Below are positions 39,644 to 48,292 of a DNA stretch of 62,676 nt, in pieces (within the stretch, counting starts at the first letter, position 1; every line of letters starts with the position of its first letter). The notes under the pieces are model-generated. The model saw only the letters and a program-made list of their open reading frames with translations, searched no databases and had not been told where the DNA came from. Origin of the DNA: Bradyrhizobium valentinum. GTDB taxonomy: Bacteria; Pseudomonadota; Alphaproteobacteria; Rhizobiales; Xanthobacteraceae. The stretch is taken from assembly GCF_001440405.1 (NCBI RefSeq), contig NZ_LLXX01000161.1:100735-163410 (forward strand), written 5' to 3'. The translations under genes and the position numbers were made by a program.

Positions 39644-41089
39644 ATGAACTTCATGAACGTCGACTACTCGACCAAGATCCCCAACAACGTGAATCTCAGT
39701 GAAGACCGCCAGGTGCTGAAAGCCCTGGAGGGCTGGCATCCCGGTTACATGGACTGGTGGGGCGACATGGGCCCCGAAGGTTTTCAGCAGTCGCTCGTTT
39801 ACCTGCGCACCGCCTATTCGGTCGATCCGCGCGGCTGGGCCAAGTTCGACTACGTCAAGATGCCGGAATATCGCTGGGGCATTCTGCTGGCGCCGCAGGA
39901 AGAAAACCGCGTCATTCCCTTCGGCGAAAATTACGGCAAGCCGGCCTGGCAGGAAGTCCCAGGCGAACACCGCGCCACGCTGCGCCGCCTGATCGTGATC
40001 CAGGGTGACACCGAGCCGGCTTCCGTCGAACAGCAGCGCCATCTCGGCAAGACCGCGCCCTCGCTCTATGACCTGCGCAACCTGTTCCAGGTCAATGTCG
40101 AGGAAGGCCGCCATCTCTGGGCGATGGTCTATCTGCTGCAGAAATATTTCGGCCGCGACGGCCGCGAGGAGGCGGACGATTTGTTGCGCCGCCGTTCCGG
40201 CGATGCGGACTCACCGCGCATGCTCGGCGCCTTCAATGAAGCAACGCCGGACTGGCTGTCGTTCTTCATGTTCACCTACTTCACCGACCGCGACGGCAAG
40301 ATGCAGTTGCACTCGCTCGCGCAGTCCGGCTTCGATCCGCTGTCGCGCACCTGCCGCTTCATGCTGACCGAAGAGGCGCATCACATGTTCGTCGGAGAGA
40401 CCGGCATCAGCCGCGTCGTGCAGCGCACCTGCGAGGCGATGAAAGAAGCCGGCATCTCAGATCCCACCGACGTCGCCAAGGTTCGGGCGCTCGGCGTGAT
40501 CGACCTGCCGACCATCCAGAAGAAGCTGAACCTGCATTATTCGCTGTCGCTCGATCTCTTCGGCTCGGAAGTCTCGACCAACGCCGCCAACGCCTTCAAT
40601 GCCGGCATCAAGGGCCGCTACAAGGAGACCCAGATCGACGACGACCATCAGCTCAAGAACGCCACCTATCCGGTGCTCAAGCTGATCGATGGCGTGATCA
40701 AGCGCGTCGATGAGCCGGCACTGACCGCGCTCAACATGCGGCTGCGCGACGACTACACGCAGGATTGCGTCAAGGGCATGCTGCGCTGGAACAAGATCAT
40801 TTCGCTCGCCGGCTATCAGTACAAGCTGACGCTGCCGAACGTCGCGTTCCATCGCCACATCGGCGAGTTCAAGGATATCCACGCCACGCCGGACGGCGTC
40901 CTGATCGATGACGCCACCTGGAACCAACGCAAGAGCGAATGGTTGCCTTCGACGCAGGACGGCGACTTCATCGCCTCGCTGATGAAGCCGGTGACCGAAG
41001 TCGGCGTCTACGCCAACTGGATCTCGCCGCCGAAGGTCGGCATCGACAACAAGCCCGGCGATTTCGAGTACGTGAAGATCGAGACCTGA
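39644..41089 (+). CDS. boxB: BoxB: benzoyl-CoA 2,3-epoxidase, oxygenase component
   Basis: A 481-residue di-iron oxygenase that forms 2,3-epoxybenzoyl-CoA from benzoyl-CoA and oxygen using electrons from BoxA. Characteristic stretches are the start MNFMNVDYSTKIPNNVNLSED, FQVNVEEGRHLWAMVYLL and FMLTEEAHHMFVGETG, where the Glu and the ExxH pairs supply the carboxylate-bridged iron ligands. Length matches characterised BoxB. ATG at 39644 has AAGGAG seven bases upstream. The electron-transfer partner gene boxA is not adjacent and not in the window, unlike many beta-proteobacterial clusters. Confidence 0.95.
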   Translation: MNFMNVDYSTKIPNNVNLSEDRQVLKALEGWHPGYMDWWGDMGPEGFQQSLVYLRTAYSVDPRGWAKFDYVKMPEYRWGILLAPQEENRVIPFGENYGKPAWQEVPGEHRATLRRLIVIQGDTEPASVEQQRHLGKTAPSLYDLRNLFQVNVEEGRHLWAMVYLLQKYFGRDGREEADDLLRRRSGDADSPRMLGAFNEATPDWLSFFMFTYFTDRDGKMQLHSLAQSGFDPLSRTCRFMLTEEAHHMFVGETGISRVVQRTCEAMKEAGISDPTDVAKVRALGVIDLPTIQKKLNLHYSLSLDLFGSEVSTNAANAFNAGIKGRYKETQIDDDHQLKNATYPVLKLIDGVIKRVDEPALTALNMRLRDDYTQDCVKGMLRWNKIISLAGYQYKLTLPNVAFHRHIGEFKDIHATPDGVLIDDATWNQRKSEWLPSTQDGDFIASLMKPVTEVGVYANWISPPKVGIDNKPGDFEYVKIET

Positions 41090-41116
41090 ACCGCCCCGTC
41101 ATCGGGGAGCAGTAAC

Positions 41117-41401
41117 ATGGACCCCGACCGAGATCTCGACGCAATGGACCGCGACCAATTGGTCGCGGAGGTGAAACGTCTAAGAGCTGGTATCCGCACG
41201 CACCGCGACAGCACCGGTCACGACCTGTGCTGGCACCATCCCGATCTCTGGGGACTGTTGCCCGAGCGCGTCACGCCTGACGTGGCCGTCCCGCCCTGGC
41301 CGAAATTCCTGCGCGGCTGCCTGCGCTATCGCGAGGCGCTGGAGCGCGAGCTGCCCAACGCGCCCGAAGCTGATGTCGAATACGATAAGGACGAGCCGTG
41401 A
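41117..41401 (+). CDS. Small hypothetical protein downstream of boxB
   Basis: A 94-residue acidic protein beginning MDPDRDLDAMDRDQLVAEVKRL, a short coiled-coil-like segment, then DLCWHHPDLWGLLPE and a C-terminal half PWPKFLRGCLRYREALEREL. I do not recognise the family. GGGAG precedes its ATG and it starts 27 bases after boxB, so it is very probably co-transcribed with the box genes. Role unknown; the CWHHPDLW stretch may be a metal or cofactor contact. A repeat follows. Confidence 0.65.
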   Translation: MDPDRDLDAMDRDQLVAEVKRLRAGIRTHRDSTGHDLCWHHPDLWGLLPERVTPDVAVPPWPKFLRGCLRYREALERELPNAPEADVEYDKDEP

Positions 41402-41408
41402 TTCTCTC

Positions 41409-41529
41409 CGTCGCCCCGGCCTTGAGCCGGGGCCCATAACCACCGACCGTCGTTGTTTGGCACGGCGTCTGTCATCATGCGCTATTGATGAATCACGCGG
41501 TATGGGTCCCGGCGTTCGCCGGGACGACG
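41409..41529. repeat. Intergenic palindromic repeat, family B
   Basis: CGTCGCCCCGGCC...GGGGCCCATAACCAC and GGTATGGGTCCCGGCG...CCGGGACGACG. It lies between the box operon and the convergent SDR gene, a likely bidirectional terminator. Confidence 0.7.
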
Positions 41530-41547
41530 TGGCATCGCGGGCTGTGA

Positions 41548-42348
41548 CTACCCAGCGATCTCAAGCCCCGCATTTGCGTAGACCACCCCGCCATCGACTG
41601 CGATGGTGTTGCCGACCACGTAATCACCGGCGCGCGAGGCGAGATAGATCGCGATCCCCGCCATGTCCTCGTCGGTTCCGATACGCCGCGCCGGAATACG
41701 CTTTGCGACTTCGTCCGAGTGGTCACGCGCGGCCCGGTTCATGTCCGACTTGAACGCGCCCGGCGCGATTGCGGTGACATGGATATTGTCCTTGACCAGC
41801 TTCGTCGCCATGCGCCGCGTCAGATGGATCACGGCAGCTTTGCTCGCGGCATAGGAATAGGTCTCGCTGGGGTTGACGAAGATGCCGTCGACGGACGCGA
41901 TGTTGATGACCTTGGCAGGCCGTTCGTGCGAAGCCGCCGCGCGCAGCGGTTTCGCCAGTGCCTTGGTCAGGAAGAACAGCGACTTGACGTTGAGGTCCAT
42001 GACCTTGTCCCAGCCGTTTTCGGGGAATTCGTCGAATTCCGCGCCCCATGCAGCGCCTGCATTGTTGACGAGGATGTCGAGCTTCGGCTCCAGCTTGATG
42101 ATCTCCGCGGCAAGCTTGTCGCAGCCCGCGACGGTAGAGATGTCGATCGGCAGCGCGATGCATTCGCCGTCATAGGCGGCGGAGAGTTCCTGCGCGGTCG
42201 CTTCGCAGGGACCTGCCTTGCGCGCGGTGATGTAAACCTTTGCCGCGCCCTGCGCGAGAAAGCCGGCCGCGATCATCTTGCCGATGCCGCGTGATCCGCC
42301 CGTCACCAGCGCGACCCGGCCATTGAGCGAAAACAGATCCTTGAACAT
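41548..42348 (-). CDS. Short-chain dehydrogenase/reductase
   Basis: A 266-residue NAD(P)-dependent SDR. The nucleotide-binding motif is VTGGSRGIG, the structural NNAGA motif is present, the catalytic Ser is in INIASVDG and the Tyr-Lys pair in YSYAASK. The C-terminal IAVDGGVVYANAG is typical. It resembles 3-oxoacyl-ACP reductase/glucose dehydrogenase-type enzymes annotated as SDR family oxidoreductases; the substrate cannot be told. ATG at 42348 is preceded by GGAGG. It is a single gene between two family-B repeats. Confidence 0.9.
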   Translation of the reverse strand: MFKDLFSLNGRVALVTGGSRGIGKMIAAGFLAQGAAKVYITARKAGPCEATAQELSAAYDGECIALPIDISTVAGCDKLAAEIIKLEPKLDILVNNAGAAWGAEFDEFPENGWDKVMDLNVKSLFFLTKALAKPLRAAASHERPAKVINIASVDGIFVNPSETYSYAASKAAVIHLTRRMATKLVKDNIHVTAIAPGAFKSDMNRAARDHSDEVAKRIPARRIGTDEDMAGIAIYLASRAGDYVVGNTIAVDGGVVYANAGLEIAG

Positions 42349-42413
42349 GCGTGCCTCCATTGCTTTGCCGCCGGTTTTGGGCGGGGCAGGGCGGCAAGTC
42401 AAGGACACCAGTT

Positions 42414-42533
42414 CGTCGTCCCTGCGAACGCAGGGACCCATACGCCGCGGCCTATCCGTTGAGCGATGGAGCCGCTACCTTCTGCAACAATCGAAGCCGG
42501 TGGGTATGGGTCCCTGCGTTCGCAGGGACGACG
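42414..42533. repeat. Intergenic palindromic repeat, family B
   Basis: CGTCGTCCCTGCG...GGGACCCATACGCC and GGTATGGGTCCCTGCG...CAGGGACGACG, a nearly perfect long hairpin. It fills the gap between the deacetylase and SDR genes. Confidence 0.8.
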
Positions 42534-42545
42534 TATGGAGAGATT

Positions 42546-43604
42546 TCAGGCCGCGTCGATGCGGCGAAAACCGTTCCACATCGCGGTGGCGGCGCCGGAG
42601 GTCAGGACGGGGAGGATACGCGCGTCCTGGTAGTTGCCGTTCAGCGAAACACGCTGCAGCGCGGTCATGTGGTCGGCGCTTTCCGGGAAGATCATGCCCG
42701 GCCGCGTCGTGACCGCTGTCTTGAATCCTGCCGCTTTCGCCAGTTTGAATTCGCGCCGGCCCGCCGCGATCCGGTCGCCATAGGGATAGGCGAGATGAAG
42801 CACCGGCCGCTGCAACTTAGCTTCTATCCGTGCACGGCCGGTGGCCAGTTCGAACGAAGCGGTCTCTTCGCTCTGCCGCGCCAGATTGCAATGCGTGATC
42901 GTATGCGCGCCGATCGTCACCAGCGGATCGTCCGCGAACGCTTTCAATTCTTCCCAGGACATGCAGAGGTCGCGGGCGATTGGAGTCTCGTCCACGTCAT
43001 ATCGCGTGCATAGCGCGGAGATTTCGCGCTGCATGTCGTGTTCGGTCGGTAGTGCGCGCAGCCAGTCGTGCATGCGGTCGAACGCCGCCTGCTTGGCAGC
43101 CGGCGTCGATGCGTCGAAGCGGATCTTGACGCCGCCGATCGGGGCTTCGATCGAGGATGCCTTTGCGATCGCCTTCTCGAGGGCGACCCACCACAACCGG
43201 CCGGTGCCCTCGGCGAAATCACTCGTTACGTAAACCGTAAGGGGCGCGCCAAATTCACGCATCACGGGCAGGGCGTAGTCGCGATTGTCGCGATAGCCGT
43301 CATCGAGGGTGAAGCAGGCGAAGCGCCGCGCGAAATTGCGCTCCTGGAGTCGCTGATGCACCTCGTCCATGGTGACGATGTCGACGTCGAGCGCGCGAAG
43401 ATGCGCCAGCATGGCGCGCAAGAACTCCGGCTCGACCTCGAGATGATGATTGGGCTGAAACTCGACGTCGCGTCGCGGTCGGACGTGGTGCAGCATGAAA
43501 ATAGCGCCGACGCCTGCGAAGATTGGTCGCAGCAGGAAATGCGCGCCGGAGAAGTAAAGCGCCTCCAGTCCGACGCGGATGACGGTGTTGCGAAGCAGTT
43601 TCAT
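42546..43604 (-). CDS. Polysaccharide deacetylase (NodB-homology) family protein
   Basis: A 352-residue carbohydrate esterase of the NodB-homology superfamily. Motif 1 is CFTLDDGYRDN (catalytic base and metal Asp), motif 2 is IGAHTITH (the His pair), and motif 3 is HLAYPYGD. The N-terminal region (LYFSGAHFLLRPIFAGVGAIFML) is hydrophobic and may anchor or export the protein. Such enzymes de-N-acetylate or remodel cell-envelope or exopolysaccharide sugars. Start ATG at 43604. It is divergent from the BON/OmpA protein gene, with 167 bases between. Confidence 0.87.
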   Translation of the reverse strand: MKLLRNTVIRVGLEALYFSGAHFLLRPIFAGVGAIFMLHHVRPRRDVEFQPNHHLEVEPEFLRAMLAHLRALDVDIVTMDEVHQRLQERNFARRFACFTLDDGYRDNRDYALPVMREFGAPLTVYVTSDFAEGTGRLWWVALEKAIAKASSIEAPIGGVKIRFDASTPAAKQAAFDRMHDWLRALPTEHDMQREISALCTRYDVDETPIARDLCMSWEELKAFADDPLVTIGAHTITHCNLARQSEETASFELATGRARIEAKLQRPVLHLAYPYGDRIAAGRREFKLAKAAGFKTAVTTRPGMIFPESADHMTALQRVSLNGNYQDARILPVLTSGAATAMWNGFRRIDAA

Positions 43605-43771
43605 CGAGATGCAGGGCTGCCCGGTTATTTACGGGGAGAAACTAGCGAAAGACCGCTGAAGAAACAGTTAGCCGGACCAATTTCAGAGCTCTTCGGCTCC
43701 TGCGACATTTCGGGTTTGACAGCCCGGCAAGGGTTTGTTTTCTCTCCGATCCGGACCCCGCGGGAACTCGA

Positions 43772-45166
43772 ATGCACGGACTTTTCAGGTGGAGTAGCAA
43801 ATGGTGGCCGGGCGTCATTCCTTTGGTCATCTTTTGGGCTATCGCGGCCTGGACGAGCACTGAGCCGCTGGAGATCGACCTGGCGCAGCGTTCGGCCGCC
43901 GCCCTCAAGGATACCATCCTCGACAAAAGGCGAATCTCGGTCGCAGGCCGCGACGTGACACTTGCGGCGGATGCATTCTCGGAAGACGGCAGGCAGAGTG
44001 CCGTGGCGTCGGTTGCGGCGGTACCGGGCGTGCGGCTGGTTGATGATCAAACCCGGCTCGTTCCGGAAGCCAAGCCGTTTGTCTGGTCGGCCGAGCGTGA
44101 CGTCCTACGGGTGACGCTATCGGGCAGTTCGCCCCTGCCGGCGAGCAGGGGCCGGCTGATGGACGCGGCCCGGGCCAATCTCGGCGGCGTCGAAGTGGTC
44201 GACCGGATGAATCTGTCGCGCGGCGCGCCGCCGCGTTTCGACAACGCCGTGCTGCTGCTGCTCGACCTGGTCGGCAAGCTGAAGGACGGCAAGATCACGC
44301 TGTCGGACACCAAGGTCAGCCTGTCCGGCATGGCGCGCGAGCTCGGCGGCCGGGAAGCCATCGTCGCCGCGCTGAAAAATCTGCCCGAGGGCTTTTCGGT
44401 CGCGGCCAACGAGGTCAAGGCGCCGCCTTACATCTTCCAGGCCTACAAGGATCCCGTCGCGCTGACGCTGACGCTGACCGGCAACGTGCCGGACAGCAAC
44501 GTCCACGCCGCGCTGGTGGCTGCGGCGGGACGCAAGTTCTTCAGCGAAAAGGTCGTTGATAACCTCAAGGCGAGCGTAGGCGCGCCCGCGGGCTTCGCCA
44601 ACGCGGCGGTATCAGCGCTCGGCGCGCTGTCGCGCCTGTCGACCGGTACGCTCGTCGTCTCCGACCGGGAGGTGAAGCTGTCCGGCGATGCGCTCTATGA
44701 AGCCGCCGCCAGTGAGATTCGCGGCGGCCTCGGCAAGGACTTTCCGCAGGGCTGGCAATTCAAGCCGGAAATCTCGGTCAAGCCGGCCGCGGCGCCTGTG
44801 GATGCGACCGTCTGCCAGCAATTATTCGCGGAGTTGCTCGGCAAGGCCCGGATCCGCTTCGAAACCGGCAAGGCCAATATTGTTGCGGATTCTGCCGGCC
44901 TGCTCGACCGTTTGATCGAAACCGCGTTGCGCTGTCCGACCGCCAATATCGAGATATCAGGTCATACCGATACCGACGGCGACGAGGCGGCCAACCAGGG
45001 TCTGTCCGAGCAGCGTGCGCAGGCGGTCGCCGATTATCTGGTCAAGGCGGGATTGCCGGCCAACCGCTTCAGCGCGGTCGGCTATGGCTCGACGCAGCCG
45101 ATTGCGGGGAACGAGACCGACCAGGGCAAGGCGCAGAACCGCCGCATCGATTTCGTGGTGAAGTGA
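43772..45166 (+). CDS. OmpA-family envelope protein with repeated BON-like domains (ArfA/OmpATb-like)
   Basis: A 464-residue envelope protein. A membrane anchor is at about 10-30 (WWPGVIPLVIFWAIAAWTS). BON-like repeats follow (residues about 35-330; e.g. VAGRDVTLAADAF, DTKVSLSGMARE, DREVKLSGDALY), and the last 120 residues are an OmpA C-terminal peptidoglycan-binding domain with the signature NIEISGHTDTDGDEAANQGLSEQRAQAV (read in blocks) and NRRIDFVV. The layout matches ArfA/OmpATb-like proteins of actinobacteria and rhizobial homologues. ATG at 43772. Overlapping or immediately following is a small membrane protein gene. Likely role: envelope integrity. Confidence 0.85.
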   Translation: MHGLFRWSSKWWPGVIPLVIFWAIAAWTSTEPLEIDLAQRSAAALKDTILDKRRISVAGRDVTLAADAFSEDGRQSAVASVAAVPGVRLVDDQTRLVPEAKPFVWSAERDVLRVTLSGSSPLPASRGRLMDAARANLGGVEVVDRMNLSRGAPPRFDNAVLLLLDLVGKLKDGKITLSDTKVSLSGMARELGGREAIVAALKNLPEGFSVAANEVKAPPYIFQAYKDPVALTLTLTGNVPDSNVHAALVAAAGRKFFSEKVVDNLKASVGAPAGFANAAVSALGALSRLSTGTLVVSDREVKLSGDALYEAAASEIRGGLGKDFPQGWQFKPEISVKPAAAPVDATVCQQLFAELLGKARIRFETGKANIVADSAGLLDRLIETALRCPTANIEISGHTDTDGDEAANQGLSEQRAQAVADYLVKAGLPANRFSAVGYGSTQPIAGNETDQGKAQNRRIDFVVK

Positions 45167-45168
45167 GC

Positions 45169-45465
45169 ATGGCCTATCTGACCACATTCTACTGGGGGTG
45201 GCTCCTGGCGTCGGGGCTGGTCGGCTTCGCCATGGGCTGGATATCCGTGGTTCAGCACGGCAACGGCGTCTCGCGAAAACTGCGATGGTGGCTTTCGGCC
45301 TTGGTTGCGGCGCTGGTTGGCGCCGCGCTTGCGCGTGTCGTGCCCGGCCGTTTCGGCTACTGGCTCGATCTCGGCCTGATCATGTTCGCGCTCTATCTCT
45401 TTGGCTGTGCGGTCGGATCGTGGCTGCGCGGCTGGGTGGTTTCGCGCAGCGCGCCGCCGGCCTGA
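45169..45465 (+). CDS. Small membrane protein, coupled to the BON/OmpA gene
   Basis: A 98-residue protein with about three hydrophobic helices (WGWLLASGLVGFAMGWIS; WWLSALVAALVGAALARVV; WLDLGLIMFALYLFGCAVG) and basic loops. The ATG at 45169 is two bases after the upstream stop; GTG at 45163 overlaps that stop and could be used instead. The tight spacing implies a functional link with the OmpA-domain protein, perhaps as a membrane partner. No family recognised. Confidence 0.7.
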   Translation: MAYLTTFYWGWLLASGLVGFAMGWISVVQHGNGVSRKLRWWLSALVAALVGAALARVVPGRFGYWLDLGLIMFALYLFGCAVGSWLRGWVVSRSAPPA

Positions 45466-45743
45466 CTGCGCCATGAGCCCGCCAGTTGCACCGCCGTCAT
45501 TGTCACGCGTTATTGACCAGCCCCGGCTATGGTCGCGAATCGCCCTCGGGAGGCGGGATTGCTGCAAAACCGTACTTCTACCGTCCCCAACTGGCGCCTA
45601 ATATGTTGAAGAAGCGCGTTTTATTGTCGTCAGGCGAATTCCACTCCGGCTCAAAACGCGCTAGCAGAGGGGTAGGGGAGCAGCGTAGCATCGGCGGGGT
45701 TCGCGCCATTGCCATCGTCGCAGCAGCGCAATTCGAGGTGTAG

Positions 45744-46805
45744 ATGCTGGAAGCAATACGCAGGGCGATCTCGTTTCTGCGCCAGAAGCAGGTCCTGCAC
45801 AAGCTCGGCGTTTTGATCAGCATCACGGTCATCGCCGTTGCGTGCTACGTGCTCTATCACATGCTCCGCGGCATCGACGCCAATGAGGTGATCGACGCCA
45901 TCAAGCGCACCGAGCCGCGCCAGATCGCGCTTGCGGCGCTGTTCGTGGCGGCGGGCTATTTCACGCTGACCTTCTATGACTGGTTCGCGGTGCGCGCGAT
46001 CGGCCGCGGCCACATCCCCTACCGCGTCAACGCGCTTGCCGCTTTTACCTCCTACTCGATCGGGCATAATGTCGGCGCCAGCGTGTTCACCGGCGGCGCG
46101 GTGCGCTACCGGATCTATTCGGCCTGGGGGTTGAACGCGATCGACGTCGCCAAGATCTGCTTCCTGGCCGGGCTGACCTTCTGGCTCGGCAATGCCGCCG
46201 TGCTGGGACTGGGCATCGCCTATCACCCGGAAGCCGCCGCTTCGATCGATCAGTTGCCGGTCTGGCTCAACCGCCTCGCGGCGTTCGGCATCATCATCGC
46301 GCTGATCGGATATGTGTTCTGGGTTTGGGTCCAGCCGCGCAGCGTCGGCCGCGGGCCGTGGACGGTTACGCTGCCGGGCGGGCCGCTGACGCTGCTGCAG
46401 ATCGCGATCGGCATCGTCGATCTCGGCTTCTGTGCTCTGGCGATGTATGTGCTGGTGCCGGACGAGCCCAATCTGGGCTTTGTCGTCGTCGCGGTGATCT
46501 TCGTCTCGGCCACGCTACTGGGGTTTGCCAGCCACTCGCCGGGCGGGCTCGGCGTGTTCGATGCCGCCATGCTGGTCGGCCTCTGGCAGCTGGACCGGGA
46601 GGAACTGCTCGCCGGCATGCTGCTGTTCCGCGTCCTCTATTATATTGGTCCTTTTGTCATATCTGTAATCTTGCTGACGCTTCGGGAGATTATCCTCGGC
46701 GCGCGATCGAAGCGCCTGCGCCAGTTGGCGTCCGGCGCCGGCGCCGAGCCGACGAGGCATGAAGCCGCCGTCTATGTGCGCGAACGTGGAGACACGGGCG
46801 CCTGA
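45744..46805 (+). CDS. Lysylphosphatidylglycerol-synthetase-like TM protein (UPF0104)
   Basis: A 353-residue integral membrane protein with about eight helices. Family markers of the LPG synthase/flippase TM domain are TSYSIGHNVGASVFTGGAVRYR near the middle and the C-terminal GFASHSPGGLGVFDAAML. There is no cytosolic aminoacyl-transferase domain, so it is either a stand-alone flippase-like protein or a carrier of other lipid substrates. ATG at 45744. The 278-base gap before it has no gene. It lies 44 bases before phoR and may be transcribed into it. Confidence 0.85.
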   Translation: MLEAIRRAISFLRQKQVLHKLGVLISITVIAVACYVLYHMLRGIDANEVIDAIKRTEPRQIALAALFVAAGYFTLTFYDWFAVRAIGRGHIPYRVNALAAFTSYSIGHNVGASVFTGGAVRYRIYSAWGLNAIDVAKICFLAGLTFWLGNAAVLGLGIAYHPEAAASIDQLPVWLNRLAAFGIIIALIGYVFWVWVQPRSVGRGPWTVTLPGGPLTLLQIAIGIVDLGFCALAMYVLVPDEPNLGFVVVAVIFVSATLLGFASHSPGGLGVFDAAMLVGLWQLDREELLAGMLLFRVLYYIGPFVISVILLTLREIILGARSKRLRQLASGAGAEPTRHEAAVYVRERGDTGA

Positions 46806-46849
46806 TGGTGCGGCGGATGCCTCATCAATAGAGGAAGAAGGCCCGCGCA

Positions 46850-48151
46850 ATGGCAATAGACAATTCCACCACTTCCTCCATCTTTGCACCGTGGCCGGAC
46901 CGGTTGCGGCATTCGGCCATCATCCTGCTGGCCGCCGGCCTCGCGCTGTGCGCGCTCGTGCTGCTCGCCGATCTCTCGCCGGCGCGCGCTGTGGCGGTTT
47001 TCATCTGTATCGCAGCCGCTGCGCTGGTGCCCTGGCGGCTGCACGATGCCGGCAGTTCCCGCGAGGATGTTCGCGCCGTCAGTCCGGTCGAGGCGGCAGC
47101 CGTCAGCGCGGTCGTTGCCGGCATGCCGGATCCGGCGGTGCTGCTCGACCGCGCCGGGCGTGTCATTCATCTCAATGCGGCGGCGGCCCAGCTCGCGCCG
47201 GCGCTGCGCAAGAACGAACTCGCACAGTTCGCGCTGCGCTCGCCCGAGATCATCACCGCGCTTCGCGAGGCGATCGCGACCAGCGAACCGCGCCGGGCGC
47301 TCTATCTCGACCAGGTGCCGGTCGACCGCTGGATGGAACTGATCATCACGCCGGTCCCGGTGCCGACGCTGTTCGGCGGCACCGAAAAATGCATGCTGAT
47401 GACTTTCCACGACCAGACGCCGCTGCGGCGGGTCGAGGAAATGCGCGCCGATTTCGTCGCTAACGCCAGCCATGAGCTGCGGACGCCGCTGGCGGCGTTG
47501 TCGGGCTTCATCGACACGCTGCAGGGCCCTGCCAAGGACGACGCCAAGGCGCGCGAACGCTTTCTGTCGATCATGCATACCCAGGCGACGCGAATGGCGC
47601 GGCTGATCGACGATCTGCTGTCGCTGTCGCGGGTCGAGTTGTCGGCCCATGTCCGGCCCGACGCCTGCGTCGATATCGTGCCGATCATTCGCCAGGTCGC
47701 CGACGGGCTGGAGCCGCTGGCCCGGGAACGCCAGGTCGAAATCGAGATCGATCTGCCCACTGCGCCGGTGACGATCGCGGGCGATCGCGAGGAGCTGCTG
47801 CGGCTGTTCGAAAACCTGATCGAGAACGCGCTCAAATACGGCGCGTCCGGCGGGCGGGTCATCGTCACCCTGATCCAGGCCACATCTGGCGAGGGCGCCC
47901 CGGAAGTCCGTATCATGGTCCGGGATTTCGGCCCCGGCATCGCGCCGGAACATCTGCCGCGGCTGACCGAACGCTTCTATCGGGTCGATGTCGGCGACAG
48001 CCGGGCGCAGGGTGGAACCGGGCTGGGTTTATCGCTGGTGAAACATATTCTTAACCGTCATCGCGGCCGGCTTTTGATCGAAAGCGTGCCCAAAAATGGG
48101 GCCACCTTTACTGCCTGTTTTCCCCAGGCCAAGGCCCCGTCAGCGCACTAA
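46850..48151 (+). CDS. phoR: PhoR: phosphate-regulon sensor histidine kinase
   Basis: A 433-residue membrane histidine kinase. Two hydrophobic segments lie at about 20-62 (RHSAIILLAAGLALCALVLL; AVAVFICIAAAALVPW), a PAS domain follows (about 85-190), then the DHp domain with the phospho-acceptor His208 in NASHELRTPLAAL, and the HATPase domain with NLIENALKYG, DFGPGIAPEHL and GGTGLGLSLVKHI. It senses phosphate status through PstSCAB-PhoU and phosphorylates PhoB. ATG at 46850. It lies first in the order phoR-pstS-pstC-pstA-pstB-phoU-phoB. The gene order with phoR first and phoB last is the common alphaproteobacterial one. Confidence 0.95.
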   Translation: MAIDNSTTSSIFAPWPDRLRHSAIILLAAGLALCALVLLADLSPARAVAVFICIAAAALVPWRLHDAGSSREDVRAVSPVEAAAVSAVVAGMPDPAVLLDRAGRVIHLNAAAAQLAPALRKNELAQFALRSPEIITALREAIATSEPRRALYLDQVPVDRWMELIITPVPVPTLFGGTEKCMLMTFHDQTPLRRVEEMRADFVANASHELRTPLAALSGFIDTLQGPAKDDAKARERFLSIMHTQATRMARLIDDLLSLSRVELSAHVRPDACVDIVPIIRQVADGLEPLARERQVEIEIDLPTAPVTIAGDREELLRLFENLIENALKYGASGGRVIVTLIQATSGEGAPEVRIMVRDFGPGIAPEHLPRLTERFYRVDVGDSRAQGGTGLGLSLVKHILNRHRGRLLIESVPKNGATFTACFPQAKAPSAH

Positions 48152-48177
48152 AGTCAAGCGATTTCAATTGCTTGTTA

Positions 48178-48195
48178 CTGTCATCCAACTGTCAT
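48178..48195 (+). promoter_or_regulatory. Pho box upstream of pstS
   Basis: CTGTCAT-CCAA-CTGTCAT: two identical 7-base direct repeats separated by four bases, a perfect match to the PhoB binding consensus. It lies 97 bases before the pstS start, in the only sizeable gap between phoR and the pst genes. Confidence 0.9.
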
Positions 48196-48292
48196 CTAAC
48201 CTTCGTAAAAGCTCTATCGACCGCGCCTAAACGGGCGGGCGTGAGCGCGATCGGGCGTAACAGACGCTTCGCTCACACAGATGGAGACGACC

